DNA of 64,000 nt from Gemmobacter caeni (GCF_003054195.1 NZ_QBKP01000006.1:186001-250000), one strand, 5' to 3'; shown: positions 33,430-42,856, counted from the stretch's first letter. Notes: generated by a model not told the origin, from the letters alone. Made by a program: numbers and translations.

Positions 33430-35453
33430 GCGCAGCCTCCGATTTGCAGGATCAGATTGCCCATCGCATCCGTCGCCATCCGGTCACCGGGGGGCAGAAG
33501 CGTCGTCGTATCCATCTGTTCGATGATGGCGGGACCATCCAGCGCCGCATCGGCGGGCAGCCATTCGCGGCGGTAGACCGGCACATCCTGCCAGCCGCCG
33601 AACCAGACCTGCCGCCGCCCCGTCAGGGCGCCCGCCAGATCGCGCCGCCCCGTCGGGTCGATCAGGCGCGAGAGGTCCAGATCAGGGCGGCGGCCGATAA
33701 CGCTGCAATTCAGATTCACCAGATTGGCACGAATCTCCGGCAGATCGACGCGGAACCGGGCGTGATAGGCGGCCTCGAACCGCGCCTGAAGATCGGCGCG
33801 CGAGGGGGCGCCATCAGGCAGCGGCACACGCAGAAGGTGGGTCTGCCCGACGAATTGCATATCTGCGGAAAACTCGGCCTCCACCCCGGTCAGCGCCACC
33901 TCCTCGGCCGCGATCAGCGCGCGGCCCTGTACCTCTTGTCCGGCCCAAAGGGCATGGACGGCATCCATATCCACCGTATCCAGCGGGCGGTTCACCGTGC
34001 GCACGAAATCGTGGCGCAGATCGGCCACCGTGCAACCCAGCGCATTGGTGATCCCCGGCCGCGCCGGGATCAGCACACGCGGAATGGCGAGTTCGCGCGC
34101 CAGTTCCGCCGCATGCAGCGGCCCCGCCCCGCCAAAGGCGAACAGCGCGAAATCGCGCGGGTCCGCCCCCATGGAGATCGAGACCATACGAATCGCCCCC
34201 GCCATATGGGTATTGGCGATGCGCAGCACCGCCTCGGCCGCCGCCTCGACCGACAGGCCCAGCGGGCGGGCGATCTGATCTTCCATCGCGGCGCGGGCGG
34301 CGTCTGCCGCCTGACCAAAGCGTACGGTAGGCAGGCGGCCAAGGATCAGGTTCGCATCCGAAATCGTGACCTGCGTGCCCCCCCGGCCATAGCAGACCGG
34401 GCCGGGCATCGCGCCCGCGCTTTCCGGCCCGACCCGCAGCATCCCCGCCGCATCGACCCGCGCGATGGAGCCACCACCGGCGCCGACGGTGCGCACATCC
34501 ACCATCGGCACATGGATCGGCATGGCATATTCCACCTCGATCTCGTTCGAGACCGGCGGGCGCGCATCGCGGATCAGCGCCACATCGGTGGAAGTGCCGC
34601 CCATGTCATAGGTGATCAGGTTCACCATCCCGGCGCGCTGCCCGGTATAGCAGGCCGCCATGACGCCAGATGCAGGGCCGGACATCACGGTCTTCACCGC
34701 TTCACGCGAGACATGGGCTGCGCTGACCATGCCGCCATTGCCGTTCATCACCAGAAGCTCAGCACGGTAGCCCCTGCCCTTCAGTTCCGCCGCGAGGCGC
34801 GAGACGTAACGCTCCAGCAAGGGCTGCACCGCCGCGTTCACCGCCGCCGTCACGCCGCGTTCGAACTCGCGGCTTTCCGACAGCAGTTGATGCCCGGCGG
34901 TGATGTAGGGCGTGGGCCAGAGGCCTGCCGCGATCTCCAGCGCGCGCAGCTCGTGCGCGGGGTTGGAATAGCTGTGCAGGAAGTGGATGACCAGACTTTC
35001 GCAACCCGCCGCCACCAGCGCGGTAATGGCGTCGCGCAACGCAGCCTCGTCCAGCGGGGTGATCACGCGGCCCTCGGCATCCATCCGCTCAGGCACTTCC
35101 AGCCGCAGGTCGCGCGGGATCACCGGCACGAAGCGGCCGGTCATGCCATAGGGCTGCGGCCGGGTGCGGCGACCCAGTTCCAGCACGTCACGGAAGCCTT
35201 CGGTGGTGATCAGCCCCGTGCGGCAAAGGTTGCGTTCCAGCACCGCGTTGGTGGTGGTCGTGGTGCCATGCACCACAAGCGCCACCTGCGCCAGATCGGC
35301 CCCGGCGGCATCAAAGGCCGACATCACCCCATGTGCCTGATTGTCCAGCGTCGTCGGCACCTTGGCCAGCCGCACCGCGCCCGAGCCGGGATCGAAGATC
35401 ACCAGATCCGTGAACGTCCCCCCGACATCGACCCCTGCGACCAGCCCGGCCAT
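33426..35453 (-). CDS. hyuA: Hydantoinase/oxoprolinase subunit A
   Basis: 675 residues of the HyuA family. The N-terminal actin-like ATP-binding motif GVDVGGTFTD (Asp9-Asp15), HGTTTTTNAVLERN, MSGPASGVMAA, DMGGTSTDVALI, VGAGGGSIA and FGGAGPLHA are all present. It is the ATPase subunit that phosphorylates the substrate carbonyl or hydrates it during ring opening. The ATG abuts the livF stop (TAGATG), linking hydrolysis to transport in one operon. The substrate class is a cyclic amide/imide; 5-oxoproline, hydantoin and lactams are all possible. Confidence 0.93.
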   Translation of the reverse strand: MAGLVAGVDVGGTFTDLVIFDPGSGAVRLAKVPTTLDNQAHGVMSAFDAAGADLAQVALVVHGTTTTTNAVLERNLCRTGLITTEGFRDVLELGRRTRPQPYGMTGRFVPVIPRDLRLEVPERMDAEGRVITPLDEAALRDAITALVAAGCESLVIHFLHSYSNPAHELRALEIAAGLWPTPYITAGHQLLSESREFERGVTAAVNAAVQPLLERYVSRLAAELKGRGYRAELLVMNGNGGMVSAAHVSREAVKTVMSGPASGVMAACYTGQRAGMVNLITYDMGGTSTDVALIRDARPPVSNEIEVEYAMPIHVPMVDVRTVGAGGGSIARVDAAGMLRVGPESAGAMPGPVCYGRGGTQVTISDANLILGRLPTVRFGQAADAARAAMEDQIARPLGLSVEAAAEAVLRIANTHMAGAIRMVSISMGADPRDFALFAFGGAGPLHAAELARELAIPRVLIPARPGITNALGCTVADLRHDFVRTVNRPLDTVDMDAVHALWAGQEVQGRALIAAEEVALTGVEAEFSADMQFVGQTHLLRVPLPDGAPSRADLQARFEAAYHARFRVDLPEIRANLVNLNCSVIGRRPDLDLSRLIDPTGRRDLAGALTGRRQVWFGGWQDVPVYRREWLPADAALDGPAIIEQMDTTTLLPPGDRMATDAMGNLILQIGGCA

Positions 35454-36149
35454 CTACACCCCCACCCAGGTTGCGAATTGCGGTGATTGCGGCGTCAGCC
35501 CATGGGCCGGCAACACCTCGGTCACCCGGCCCTGCGCCATGAAGGCCACGCTGTCTGCGACCTCCAGCACTGCCTCCACCCGCTGTTCCACCAGCACCAC
35601 GGCGACGCCGGTCGCCTTCAGCTTCAACACCGTGTCGCGGATCAGCCGGATCATCGAGGGCTGCAACCCCTCGGTCGGTTCATCCAGCAGCAAGACCTTG
35701 GGCTCCAGGCACAGCGCACGGGCCAGCGCGAGCATCTGCTGTTCGCCCCCCGACAGCGTGCGCGATTGCTGGTTCAGCCGTTCACGCAGGCGGGGGAACA
35801 GGTCCAGCACATGTTCCCGCACCGCACGGCCCTTGCGGCGGGTCATCAGCCCGATCTCGATATTCTCGGCCACGGTCAGCGGCCCGAACAGCCGCCGCCC
35901 CTGTGGAACCAGCGCCACGCCATGACGCGGCACCTCATGCGCGGGCAGGCCATGCAGCGCCTCGCCATCCAGATGGATGGTGCCCGAGGACGCCCGCAAC
36001 TGCCCCATGATCGCCCGCATCAGCGTGGTCTTGCCCGCGCCATTGCGGCCCATGACGCAGGTGACCTTGCCGGGCGCGGCGCCAAGGCCCACCCCATGCA
36101 GCACCGGCGCGCCGCCATAGCCTGCGGTCAGCCCCTCAATCACCAGCAT
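35454..36149 (-). CDS. livF: ABC transporter ATP-binding protein LivF
   Basis: 231 residues; Walker A GRNGAGKTT (34-42), signature LSGGEQQ, Walker B VLLLDEPTEGL and the QGRRLFGPLTVAENI Q-loop characteristic of LivF. The ATG at 36149 overlaps the end of livG by 14 nt. It is the cytosolic ATPase of the branched-chain amino acid-type (HAAT) uptake system. Confidence 0.95.
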   Translation of the reverse strand: MLVIEGLTAGYGGAPVLHGVGLGAAPGKVTCVMGRNGAGKTTLMRAIMGQLRASSGTIHLDGEALHGLPAHEVPRHGVALVPQGRRLFGPLTVAENIEIGLMTRRKGRAVREHVLDLFPRLRERLNQQSRTLSGGEQQMLALARALCLEPKVLLLDEPTEGLQPSMIRLIRDTVLKLKATGVAVVLVEQRVEAVLEVADSVAFMAQGRVTEVLPAHGLTPQSPQFATWVGV

Positions 36150-36858
36150 GGCTGCCCCCCAGATAGGCGTCCTGCACCGCCCGGTTGGCGCGGATTTCGG
36201 CCGGCAGGCCCGAGGCCAGCACGCGCCCCTGATCCAGCACCGTGATCCGTTCGGCCAGCGCCATGACCACATCCATGTTGTGTTCGATCAGCAGCACAGT
36301 CGTTGCGGGCACCAGCCCGCGCACCAGCGCCATGAACCCCTCGATCTCGCCCGCCGCAAAGCCCTGCGTCGGTTCATCGAGGATCAGAAGCCGGGGATGC
36401 AGCGCAAGGCCCATGCCGATCTCCAGCAACCGCTGGTGCCCGTAGCTGAGCGTTCCGGCAATTTGCGGCAGCAGATCCTCCAGACCCACCCGCGCCGCCG
36501 CCTCGGTCACCGCGCGGGACAAGTCGCGGGTATGGCCACGCTGCACCGCCAGCGCGAGGTTGTCGAAGACCGAAAGCCCGGCATAGATCGCGGTGATCTG
36601 GAAGGTATAGCCGATGCCCCGCCGCACCCGTTCATGCGCGGGCAGGCGGGTGATGTCGGTGCCGTCAAAGCGGATGGCCCCGGCATCGGGCACCTGCCGC
36701 CCGGACAGCAGGCTGACCAACGTGGTCTTGCCCGCGCCGTTCGGCCCGATCAGCGCATGGATCTCGCCCGCGTTCAGCGCCAGATCGACGCCATCCACGG
36801 CCTTGAGCCCGCCAAAATGCCGCTTCAGCCCCTCGGCCTGCAAGATCACGGAAGCCAT
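36136..36858 (-). CDS. livG: ABC transporter ATP-binding protein LivG
   Basis: 240 residues; Walker A GPNGAGKTT (38-46), LSYGHQR signature, LLILDEPTQGF Walker B and the LivG-type long insertion before the Q-loop (GIGYTFQITAIYAGLSV). It overlaps livM by 13 nt and livF by 14 nt, so translation of the permease and ATPases is coupled. Confidence 0.95.
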   Translation of the reverse strand: MASVILQAEGLKRHFGGLKAVDGVDLALNAGEIHALIGPNGAGKTTLVSLLSGRQVPDAGAIRFDGTDITRLPAHERVRRGIGYTFQITAIYAGLSVFDNLALAVQRGHTRDLSRAVTEAAARVGLEDLLPQIAGTLSYGHQRLLEIGMGLALHPRLLILDEPTQGFAAGEIEGFMALVRGLVPATTVLLIEHNMDVVMALAERITVLDQGRVLASGLPAEIRANRAVQDAYLGGSHAGD

Positions 36859-37781
36859 GATGCCAGCCCCCTTTCCCGCAGGCTGCCCAGAATGCCCTTT
36901 GGCGCGAACAGCACCAGCACCAGCAGCGCGCCGCCGGTCACAGCCAGTTGCGCCGTGGTGTGGCTTGAGGCGAGGTCGATCAGATAGAACATCAGAACGG
37001 CGCCCAGAAGTGGCCCCAGGGTCACCCCCGCCCCGCCCAGCAGAACGTAAAGCAGCGGCAGGATGGAATAGGGGATGGTCGCGAAGGTCGCGCCGACATA
37101 GCCGAACATCACCCCGTAAAAGGCCCCCGCCGCCCCGGCGTAAAGGCCGGACAGCACCATCACCCCCAGCTTCACCGCAAAGGGGTTGTAGCCCAGCATG
37201 CGGCTGCGTTCCTCGTTCTCGCGCATGGCGACCATGACGCGGCCAAAGCGCGACCGCACCAGCGCCAGATTGCCCATCAGCGCCAGCGCGAACAGGCCCA
37301 GCGCCACCAGATAGCGCGGCCCCTCTGCCGCAAGATTCAGCCCGAAAGCCACCCGCCCGGCGGCGGGCACCGGGAAACCTTCGTCCCCGCCGGTGACCGC
37401 ACCGAAATACAGCAACGTCAGATACCCCGCCTGCGCGAACATCAGCGTGACGATCATCAGGCTCACCCCGGCGGTGCGCAGCGCCAGCAGGCCGGTCAAG
37501 GCGGCCATGGCCGCCCCGGCCAGTGTTCCGATCAGCAAAGCAGGCGCGGCGGTCAGCCCAAAATGCTGGATCAGCAACCCCGCACCGAACATACCCGCCG
37601 ACAGGAACAACGCGTGGCCAAGGCTCAGAAGCCCCGTATAGCCGAAGGCAATGTTATAACCCATGGCAAAGACCGCCAGCACCATGATCCGCGCCAGATT
37701 GGCGTGATGATAGGCGGGCAGCACGAAATGCAGCGCCAGCAGCAGGGCCAGAACCGCCAGATGCAGCGACAGCGCCCTCAT
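36846..37781 (-). CDS. livM: ABC transporter permease LivM
   Basis: A 311-residue membrane protein with about nine to ten helices, BPD_transp_2 family. GYNIAFGYTGLLSLGHALFLSAG and the EERSRMLGYNPFAVKLGVMVLSGLYAG-type EAA loop region are typical of LivM. The start overlaps the livH stop (ATGA). Confidence 0.94.
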   Translation of the reverse strand: MRALSLHLAVLALLLALHFVLPAYHHANLARIMVLAVFAMGYNIAFGYTGLLSLGHALFLSAGMFGAGLLIQHFGLTAAPALLIGTLAGAAMAALTGLLALRTAGVSLMIVTLMFAQAGYLTLLYFGAVTGGDEGFPVPAAGRVAFGLNLAAEGPRYLVALGLFALALMGNLALVRSRFGRVMVAMRENEERSRMLGYNPFAVKLGVMVLSGLYAGAAGAFYGVMFGYVGATFATIPYSILPLLYVLLGGAGVTLGPLLGAVLMFYLIDLASSHTTAQLAVTGGALLVLVLFAPKGILGSLRERGLASWLP

Positions 37782-38653
37782 GCCCGCGCCCCGAACAGGC
37801 CCTGCGGGCGGAACACCAGCACCAGCGCCACCGCCAGCGTTGCCACGATCTTGGCCAGCGTCGGCGTGAAGAACATCGAGATGATGCCATCCGACAGCCC
37901 GATCAGCAGCGCCGCGATCAGCGTGCCCCGGATGGACCCCAGCCCGCCGATGATGACGACGATGAAGCTCAGGAGCAGCGGATCATGCCCCATCAGATAA
38001 TGCGCCTGCTGGATCGGCACGATCAGCACCGCCGCCACGGCGGCCAGCGCCGCGCCCAGCGCGAAGGTGCCCGCATAGACGCGATCGACATTGATCCCGA
38101 AGGCGCGGGCGGTGTTGCGGTCCACCTGCGTCGCGCGCATCACCAGCCCCGCGCGGCTGCGTGTCATGAACAGCCAGACCGCCAGCAGGACCAGCCCCGC
38201 GGCGATCACCACGAACAGCTTGTAGCCCGAATAGCCGAACCACGGGAATTGCAGCCGCAGGCTGAACGGCGCCTCCACCGCTCGGGCATCAGGGCCAAAG
38301 AAGCTCAGCGCCCCCTGTTGCAGGATGTAGGAGATCCCGATGGTTGCCACAATGGTCGCCTCGGGGTCATAGTTCAGGCGCTTGAGGATTGCGGTATCGG
38401 CCAGCGCCGCCACCGCGCCCACCACCAGCGGGCACAGGATCAGCGCCGCGACAAAGCCCAGCGGGGCCGAGGGCACCGCCTGCACCACCACCCAGGCCAG
38501 CACGGCGCCCAGCATGAAGAACTCGCCATGCGCCACATTCACCACGCGCATGACCCCGAAGGTGAGGCTCAGCCCCACGGCGCTCAGCGCCAGCACGGCG
38601 GCCATCACCATGCCCTCAAGCGAGGCCAGCAGAAGAAACGGTCCTGTTCCCAT
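37778..38653 (-). CDS. livH: ABC transporter permease LivH
   Basis: A 291-residue membrane protein with about eight helices. The family landmarks are LSAVGLSLTFGVMRVVNVAHGEFFMLGA near the N-terminus and AFGINVDRVYAGTFALGAALAAVA and GGLGSIRGTLIAALLIGLSDG later on. It pairs with LivM to form the channel. It begins 41 nt after livK, across a G/C-rich hairpin. Confidence 0.94.
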   Translation of the reverse strand: MGTGPFLLLASLEGMVMAAVLALSAVGLSLTFGVMRVVNVAHGEFFMLGAVLAWVVVQAVPSAPLGFVAALILCPLVVGAVAALADTAILKRLNYDPEATIVATIGISYILQQGALSFFGPDARAVEAPFSLRLQFPWFGYSGYKLFVVIAAGLVLLAVWLFMTRSRAGLVMRATQVDRNTARAFGINVDRVYAGTFALGAALAAVAAVLIVPIQQAHYLMGHDPLLLSFIVVIIGGLGSIRGTLIAALLIGLSDGIISMFFTPTLAKIVATLAVALVLVFRPQGLFGARA

Positions 38654-38661
38654 ATGTCAGC

Positions 38662-38685
38662 GGCGGGGACTTGAACGCCCCCGCC
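38662..38685 (-). terminator. Hairpin between livK and livH
   Basis: GGCGGGG and CCCCGCC form a 7-bp stem 9 nt after the livK stop. There is no U-run, so it may be an mRNA-stabilising or attenuating structure that favours binding-protein expression. Confidence 0.45.
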
Positions 38686-38694
38686 TGTCCCCTT

Positions 38695-39984
38695 TCAGAA
38701 GCTTTGCGCGGTGTAATCCACCGCATCGGGATACATGCCGTCCTCGATCGAGGTCGCATGCACCCGCATCAGCTTGCCGCCCTCGACCTTCGAGATGAAT
38801 TGCTGGCCGAACACCTGATGGGTCTTGCCGTTGAAGGTCTTGGCGCCCTGCACATGATCCAGCCCGGCGTCGAAAGCCGTCATCGCCTCGATGGCCTCGA
38901 CGAATTTCTGCCGGTCGGCGGTGGATTGATAGCCCGAGGCCTCCATTCCCTTCTTGATGACGAACAGCGTTTCCCAGCAGGAAAACATATGGGCATAGGT
39001 CGACACATCCCGCGCATCGCTGACCGAAGCGCCGTTGTCATCCACCCCGACGGCGGCGCGATAGGTGCTTTCCCATTCCGGCGCATCCGCCTGTTTCACC
39101 CGGCAATGGCCTTCCCAGAAATGCGTGCCTTCCAGAAACTCCAGCCCGGGTGCTGCGATATCCACCGCCTCCAGGCTGTCGATGAAGCCAAAGATCTGCG
39201 GACGGGCGCCGCTGCCGTAGAACTCGCCCAACTCCTTCACGAAGGTCAGGACGGCGGGGCCGACCATGACATGATAGAGCACTTCGGTCTCTGCCGGGAT
39301 CTGCGGCAGATAGCGGGTGAAGCTGGTCTCGGTCGGCGGGATAGCGATCTGGGCGATCACCTCGCCGCCCTGCGCCTTCACCGCCTCGGTGAAGAAATCG
39401 CGGTGGTCATGGCCGAAGGCATAGTCAGGGAAAACCATCGTGACCTTCTTGCCGAGGTTCTGCATGACCCAGGGCGCCATGGAGCTGACCTGCGCGCGCA
39501 CATCGGTAATGCCCGGTTGCAGCGTCCAGCGGTTCAGCATGCCGCTGGCAACGTGATAGCCTTCGGAGCAGACCAGATAAGGCACCTTCAACTCGCCCGC
39601 GCGGGGGGCAGAGCCGATGACGACATGGCTGAACAGCGGCCCGAGGATCAGGTCGCACCCGGCCTGCGTCGTCAGCTTTTCCACCACTTCGGCGCCGCGT
39701 TTGGGGTCGGTGCCGTCATCCTCGAACACGATTTCGACCGGGCGACCATTGATGCCGCCCTGATCGTTCAGGAGCTTCAGCGCCGCTTGCGTGGTGCGTT
39801 CATACCAGCGGCCATAGGCGGCGCCGATTCCGGTGCGGTGGAGCTGGAATCCCAGCTTGATCGGGGCCGAGGATTGCGCCTGCACGAAGCGGGGCGCCGC
39901 GCCCAGCATCAGCGCGCCCCCGGCGGCAAGGCCGCCCAGAACGGTGCGGCGGTTGGTCTTGAGGCCTGCGAGGTCGGTCGTCAT
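38695..39984 (-). CDS. ABC transporter substrate-binding protein (LivK/AmiC-type)
   Basis: A 429-residue periplasmic receptor of the Peripla_BP_6 family. ATG 39984 follows GGGAGA. The N-terminus NRRTVLGGLAAGGALMLGAAPRFVQAQ has a twin-arginine motif, suggesting Tat export. The mature protein opens with PIKLGFQLHRTGIGAAYGRWYERTTQAALKLLNDQGG, typical of amide/urea/branched amino acid receptors. Fusion of this transporter operon to hyuAB suggests the ligand is a cyclic amide or its hydrolysis precursor rather than leucine. Confidence 0.9.
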   Translation of the reverse strand: MTTDLAGLKTNRRTVLGGLAAGGALMLGAAPRFVQAQSSAPIKLGFQLHRTGIGAAYGRWYERTTQAALKLLNDQGGINGRPVEIVFEDDGTDPKRGAEVVEKLTTQAGCDLILGPLFSHVVIGSAPRAGELKVPYLVCSEGYHVASGMLNRWTLQPGITDVRAQVSSMAPWVMQNLGKKVTMVFPDYAFGHDHRDFFTEAVKAQGGEVIAQIAIPPTETSFTRYLPQIPAETEVLYHVMVGPAVLTFVKELGEFYGSGARPQIFGFIDSLEAVDIAAPGLEFLEGTHFWEGHCRVKQADAPEWESTYRAAVGVDDNGASVSDARDVSTYAHMFSCWETLFVIKKGMEASGYQSTADRQKFVEAIEAMTAFDAGLDHVQGAKTFNGKTHQVFGQQFISKVEGGKLMRVHATSIEDGMYPDAVDYTAQSF

Positions 39985-40022
39985 TATCGTCTCCCCTGTT
40001 GGCCGGGCGTGCTGCCCGTATG

Positions 40023-40059
40023 ATTTGTATGCCTGCAAATAAAAACAGCATTATTTGCA
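40023..40059. promoter_or_regulatory. Candidate MarR operators upstream of livK
   Basis: A perfect 9-bp inverted repeat, TGCAAATAA-N8-TTATTTGCA (40034-40059), overlaps an ATTTGTATGCCTGCAAAT element (40023-40040). The TTTGTATGC half-site is shared with the palindrome in front of the MarR gene at 47.9 kb. Confidence 0.6.
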
Positions 40060-40069
40060 ATGACTTGTT

Positions 40070-41446
40070 TCACACCCCCCTGGGCGAGGACAAGAGCCAG
40101 AGTCCAAGAACCGTGTATCCTACCATCAGCGCGGTCATCGGCAGATGCGCGATGGCGCGGGTATCGCCCAGCCGCGCCGACAGGTGCAGTGCCAGCAGCA
40201 ACGCCAGAAGATGCGCGCCAAGGATCAGGGCGAACTGGCTGTTCCAGATCGCCGTCATCGCCGCCTGATCGGTCAGGAAGCCGAAGCCCACGAAGAACGG
40301 CTCCAGCCCCAGGAGCGCGTCCCCCCGGAAGAACGGGTCATTCATCGCCGCCAGCACATACTGACCCGAGGTCAGCAGCGTCACCAGATAATGCGCCGCG
40401 TGATAGCCCGCCGCGATGGCAAGGAAGGCCAACATCGCCGGCCCCGCACTTGCCCAGAACGGCCCGGTGTGTCGCCCCAGCCGCCGCCCCAGCGCCAGTG
40501 CACCCAGAATGCTGCCCGCCGTCAGCGCCCAGACCGCCAGCAGACCCAGCGTGTTCACCCCCTGCACGGCGGATCGGCCAGTAAATTCCAGCGGGTTCTC
40601 GCCGATCAGCGCCATCCAGAAAAAGGTCTCCATCAGCCCGTCGAAGGTCAGCCCGGCCAGCGCCAGCGTGACGAAGATCACGGCCGAAGGCGTCAGCGGC
40701 GGCAGGCGCAGGATCTGCGTGCCGGGCAGGCCCGCGTAAAGCCGCGCGCGGCGGCCATCGATCTCCAGCCAGAGGGGTGCGATCCGGGCGAGGAAACCAA
40801 GGTAGAGGGTCATGAACTCGCCCTCCTGCACCCAATGCTCGCCCTCCAGCACCGCAAGCAGGAACACGACCAGCCAATAAGCCCCGATCACCTGCGCCAG
40901 CACCAGCGGATCATCGGGTGACAGCGCGACAAGCTCGAACCACAGGAAGGCCAGCAGCCCCGCCACAGCAGGCCAGTGGCCAAGGCGTGAAAGGCCGATG
41001 CCTCCGGTGCGCCCGATCAGATGCCGCACCAGCCGCACAGGCCCGGTCCAGGGGTTCAGGGCCCGCCACAGGTTACCGAAGATCAGCGAGGCCAGCGGCA
41101 GCGCCACCCAGATCCCGGTCCAGAACACCAGTGTCAGCAGGTTGTGCACCGGGTCGCGCGTGCCGGTGAAGCCAAGAAATACCAGCCCCATCAGCGCCAG
41201 AAAGCTGAGATAAGAGGTCAGCGTTTCGGGCAGCAGCACGGGCCGTTCCAGCACCAGTCGCGCCCGGAAAACCGGCAGCCGCCGCGCGGCCCCGCCCCAG
41301 AGCGCGGTCAGAACCACAACAGCCGCCGCCCCGGCCATGTAGTGCCCGGTCGGCAGCGTCAGGATGATCGACGGCGGCAGCGCACAGGCCAGAGCCCCCG
41401 CCGGGGCGAGGGCAAGACCAAGCGCAAGGCCGCCGCGCCGGATCAT
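40070..41446 (-). CDS. Unknown polytopic membrane protein
   Basis: 458 residues with a cleavable-looking N-terminal hydrophobic segment and about 11-12 predicted helices. Charged loops contain WRALNPWTGPVR and EGEHWVQEGE. Several acidic residues and a His pair (GYHAAHYL) lie in or near helices, which might bind ligand or metal. The ATG overlaps the stop of the DUF1185 gene by 4 nt, so it is the last member of the Mo-hydroxylase operon. I do not recognise the family; a permease or a membrane partner of the redox enzymes is possible. Confidence 0.75.
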   Translation of the reverse strand: MIRRGGLALGLALAPAGALACALPPSIILTLPTGHYMAGAAAVVVLTALWGGAARRLPVFRARLVLERPVLLPETLTSYLSFLALMGLVFLGFTGTRDPVHNLLTLVFWTGIWVALPLASLIFGNLWRALNPWTGPVRLVRHLIGRTGGIGLSRLGHWPAVAGLLAFLWFELVALSPDDPLVLAQVIGAYWLVVFLLAVLEGEHWVQEGEFMTLYLGFLARIAPLWLEIDGRRARLYAGLPGTQILRLPPLTPSAVIFVTLALAGLTFDGLMETFFWMALIGENPLEFTGRSAVQGVNTLGLLAVWALTAGSILGALALGRRLGRHTGPFWASAGPAMLAFLAIAAGYHAAHYLVTLLTSGQYVLAAMNDPFFRGDALLGLEPFFVGFGFLTDQAAMTAIWNSQFALILGAHLLALLLALHLSARLGDTRAIAHLPMTALMVGYTVLGLWLLSSPRGV

Positions 41447-42024
41447 CGCAGCCCGTCCTCCCCCTTCACCTGATGCACCTCCAGGCCGCCCATCCGGGCA
41501 TGGATGCGCGGCCCCTTGGCCATGACGAGGATGAAGGCGATCTCGTCCGGCTTTGGCGCATCGGGAACCGAGACCTCCATCGCATCGAAATGGCTGCGGA
41601 CATAGGCCGCGTTGATATGGCCGATCGGAATGTCGATGCTGGCACCCATCGGCCCCAGCTTCTTGGTCGAGGGCACGATGGCGCGGCTTTCGCCGAGCCG
41701 CTCTCGCATCGCATAGCCGCCCGGAACGTGCCAGAGCGCGCCATGCTCCAGCTCGCCCCCTGCGCCGACGATGGCGCCCTTGCCATAGGCGTCGATCCCC
41801 TCGCGCCCGCCCAGCGCGGCGATCAGCCGGTCGGTCATGGCAAGACCCAGCGATTTCAGGTCATCCATCGCCGCTTGCAGGTTGGGCTCAAAACGACCAG
41901 CAAAGGGGTTTTTCACCACCGCAACAACAGCGCCGCGCAGGCGCGGCTGGTCGGGCACGGGGCCGCCATCGTGGCGGATCTCTTCTGTCAGGGTCACGAT
42001 CTTGCGGATGGGAAAATCAGCCAA
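41443..42024 (-). CDS. DUF1185 (amino acid synthesis family) protein
   Basis: 193 residues from a TTG (42024) with GGAG at 7 nt, just past the UPF0280 stop. The start PIRKIVTLTEEIRHDGG and the internal VVAVVKNPFAGRF, GGELEHGALWHVPGGYAMRE and HARMGGL identify the DUF1185 family. It is a small soluble alpha/beta protein of unknown reaction despite its database name. It is coupled to the membrane-protein gene (ATGA) and sits among redox and ring-opening enzymes, so it may act on a heterocycle intermediate. Confidence 0.82.
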   Translation of the reverse strand: MADFPIRKIVTLTEEIRHDGGPVPDQPRLRGAVVAVVKNPFAGRFEPNLQAAMDDLKSLGLAMTDRLIAALGGREGIDAYGKGAIVGAGGELEHGALWHVPGGYAMRERLGESRAIVPSTKKLGPMGASIDIPIGHINAAYVRSHFDAMEVSVPDAPKPDEIAFILVMAKGPRIHARMGGLEVHQVKGEDGLR

Positions 42025-42856
42025 GGCAGGGCTCCGGCATGGGGGCCAGCAGCGGCTGGCCGAGGGTTTGCAGGCAAGGGTGGAGGAAAAGCGCCGCTCC
42101 GGCAATTACTTCTGCGGCGATCAGGCGCCGGGCAAGCGCCGCCCCCCGCGCCAGCGCCAGCGCAGCCTCTGTCGCGGTCAGGGGGGCGACCGAGGTCGTC
42201 ACCGGCAGATCGCCAAGGTCGCTGTCGTGTCTCACCTGCCGCGCAGGCAGACGGGTGATGCCGGGGTGGCCCGGCAGGTCCACCGCATTGGCGATCATCG
42301 TCGCGGCGGCATCGGCGGCGGCGGCGCTGGCCGCGAGCACCGTGACGGCATCGGCAATGCCAAGCGACTGGCTGCGCCCGCACCAGCCCGATGTGGCGAT
42401 GCCGCGCACCGGATCGGCGTGATGGATGGTCACGCGCGTCTCGCTGCCCGCAAAGGCGGCACTGTAGCTCGTGCCGGGCGTCAGATGCAGCGCGATGTCT
42501 CCGCCATTGTTCACATGGGCGCGGGTCAGGCCGGGACGCGGCATCACTGCCAGCACCGTCTCGGCCACCGCCCCGGCCACTGCGGCCATCGGCGTGATGA
42601 AGGCCGGGCGATGCGGCGCCACGGCCCGCGCCATACGGCGGGCGGTGGCGCCGCGCAGGGGCTGTGGCGTGGCACTGCGCAGGGCGGGCAGTTCCGCCAC
42701 CAGTTCATCCAGCAGCGGTGCAAAGCGCACGGCGGCGGCGGCAAAAGCGGCCTCCACCGCCTCCGGCGTGCCATCGGCGCCAAGGATCAGATCCATCGGG
42801 CCATGATGCAGATGCAGGCGACCATCGGGCAGGCGGCGGGCTTCGGCGGGCATCAT
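42017..42856 (-). CDS. UPF0280 family protein
   Basis: A 279-residue protein with the UPF0280 (ApbE-like fold) motifs HVNNGGDIALHL, GIATSGWCGRSQSLGIADAVTVLA and a C-terminal helical pair. The family is related in fold to FAD:protein FMN transferase, but the activity is not established. ATG overlaps the preceding reductase stop (ATGATG). Its constant position between the reductase and DUF1185 genes suggests a maturation or catalytic role in the same pathway. Confidence 0.85.
   Translation of the reverse strand: MMPAEARRLPDGRLHLHHGPMDLILGADGTPEAVEAAFAAAAVRFAPLLDELVAELPALRSATPQPLRGATARRMARAVAPHRPAFITPMAAVAGAVAETVLAVMPRPGLTRAHVNNGGDIALHLTPGTSYSAAFAGSETRVTIHHADPVRGIATSGWCGRSQSLGIADAVTVLAASAAAADAAATMIANAVDLPGHPGITRLPARQVRHDSDLGDLPVTTSVAPLTATEAALALARGAALARRLIAAEVIAGAALFLHPCLQTLGQPLLAPMPEPCLG

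Noticed and set aside
33411-35486. 691-codon plus-strand frame opposite hyuA
   Set aside because: hyuA has full family motifs; the opposite frame is low-complexity Arg/His-rich and lacks an SD.
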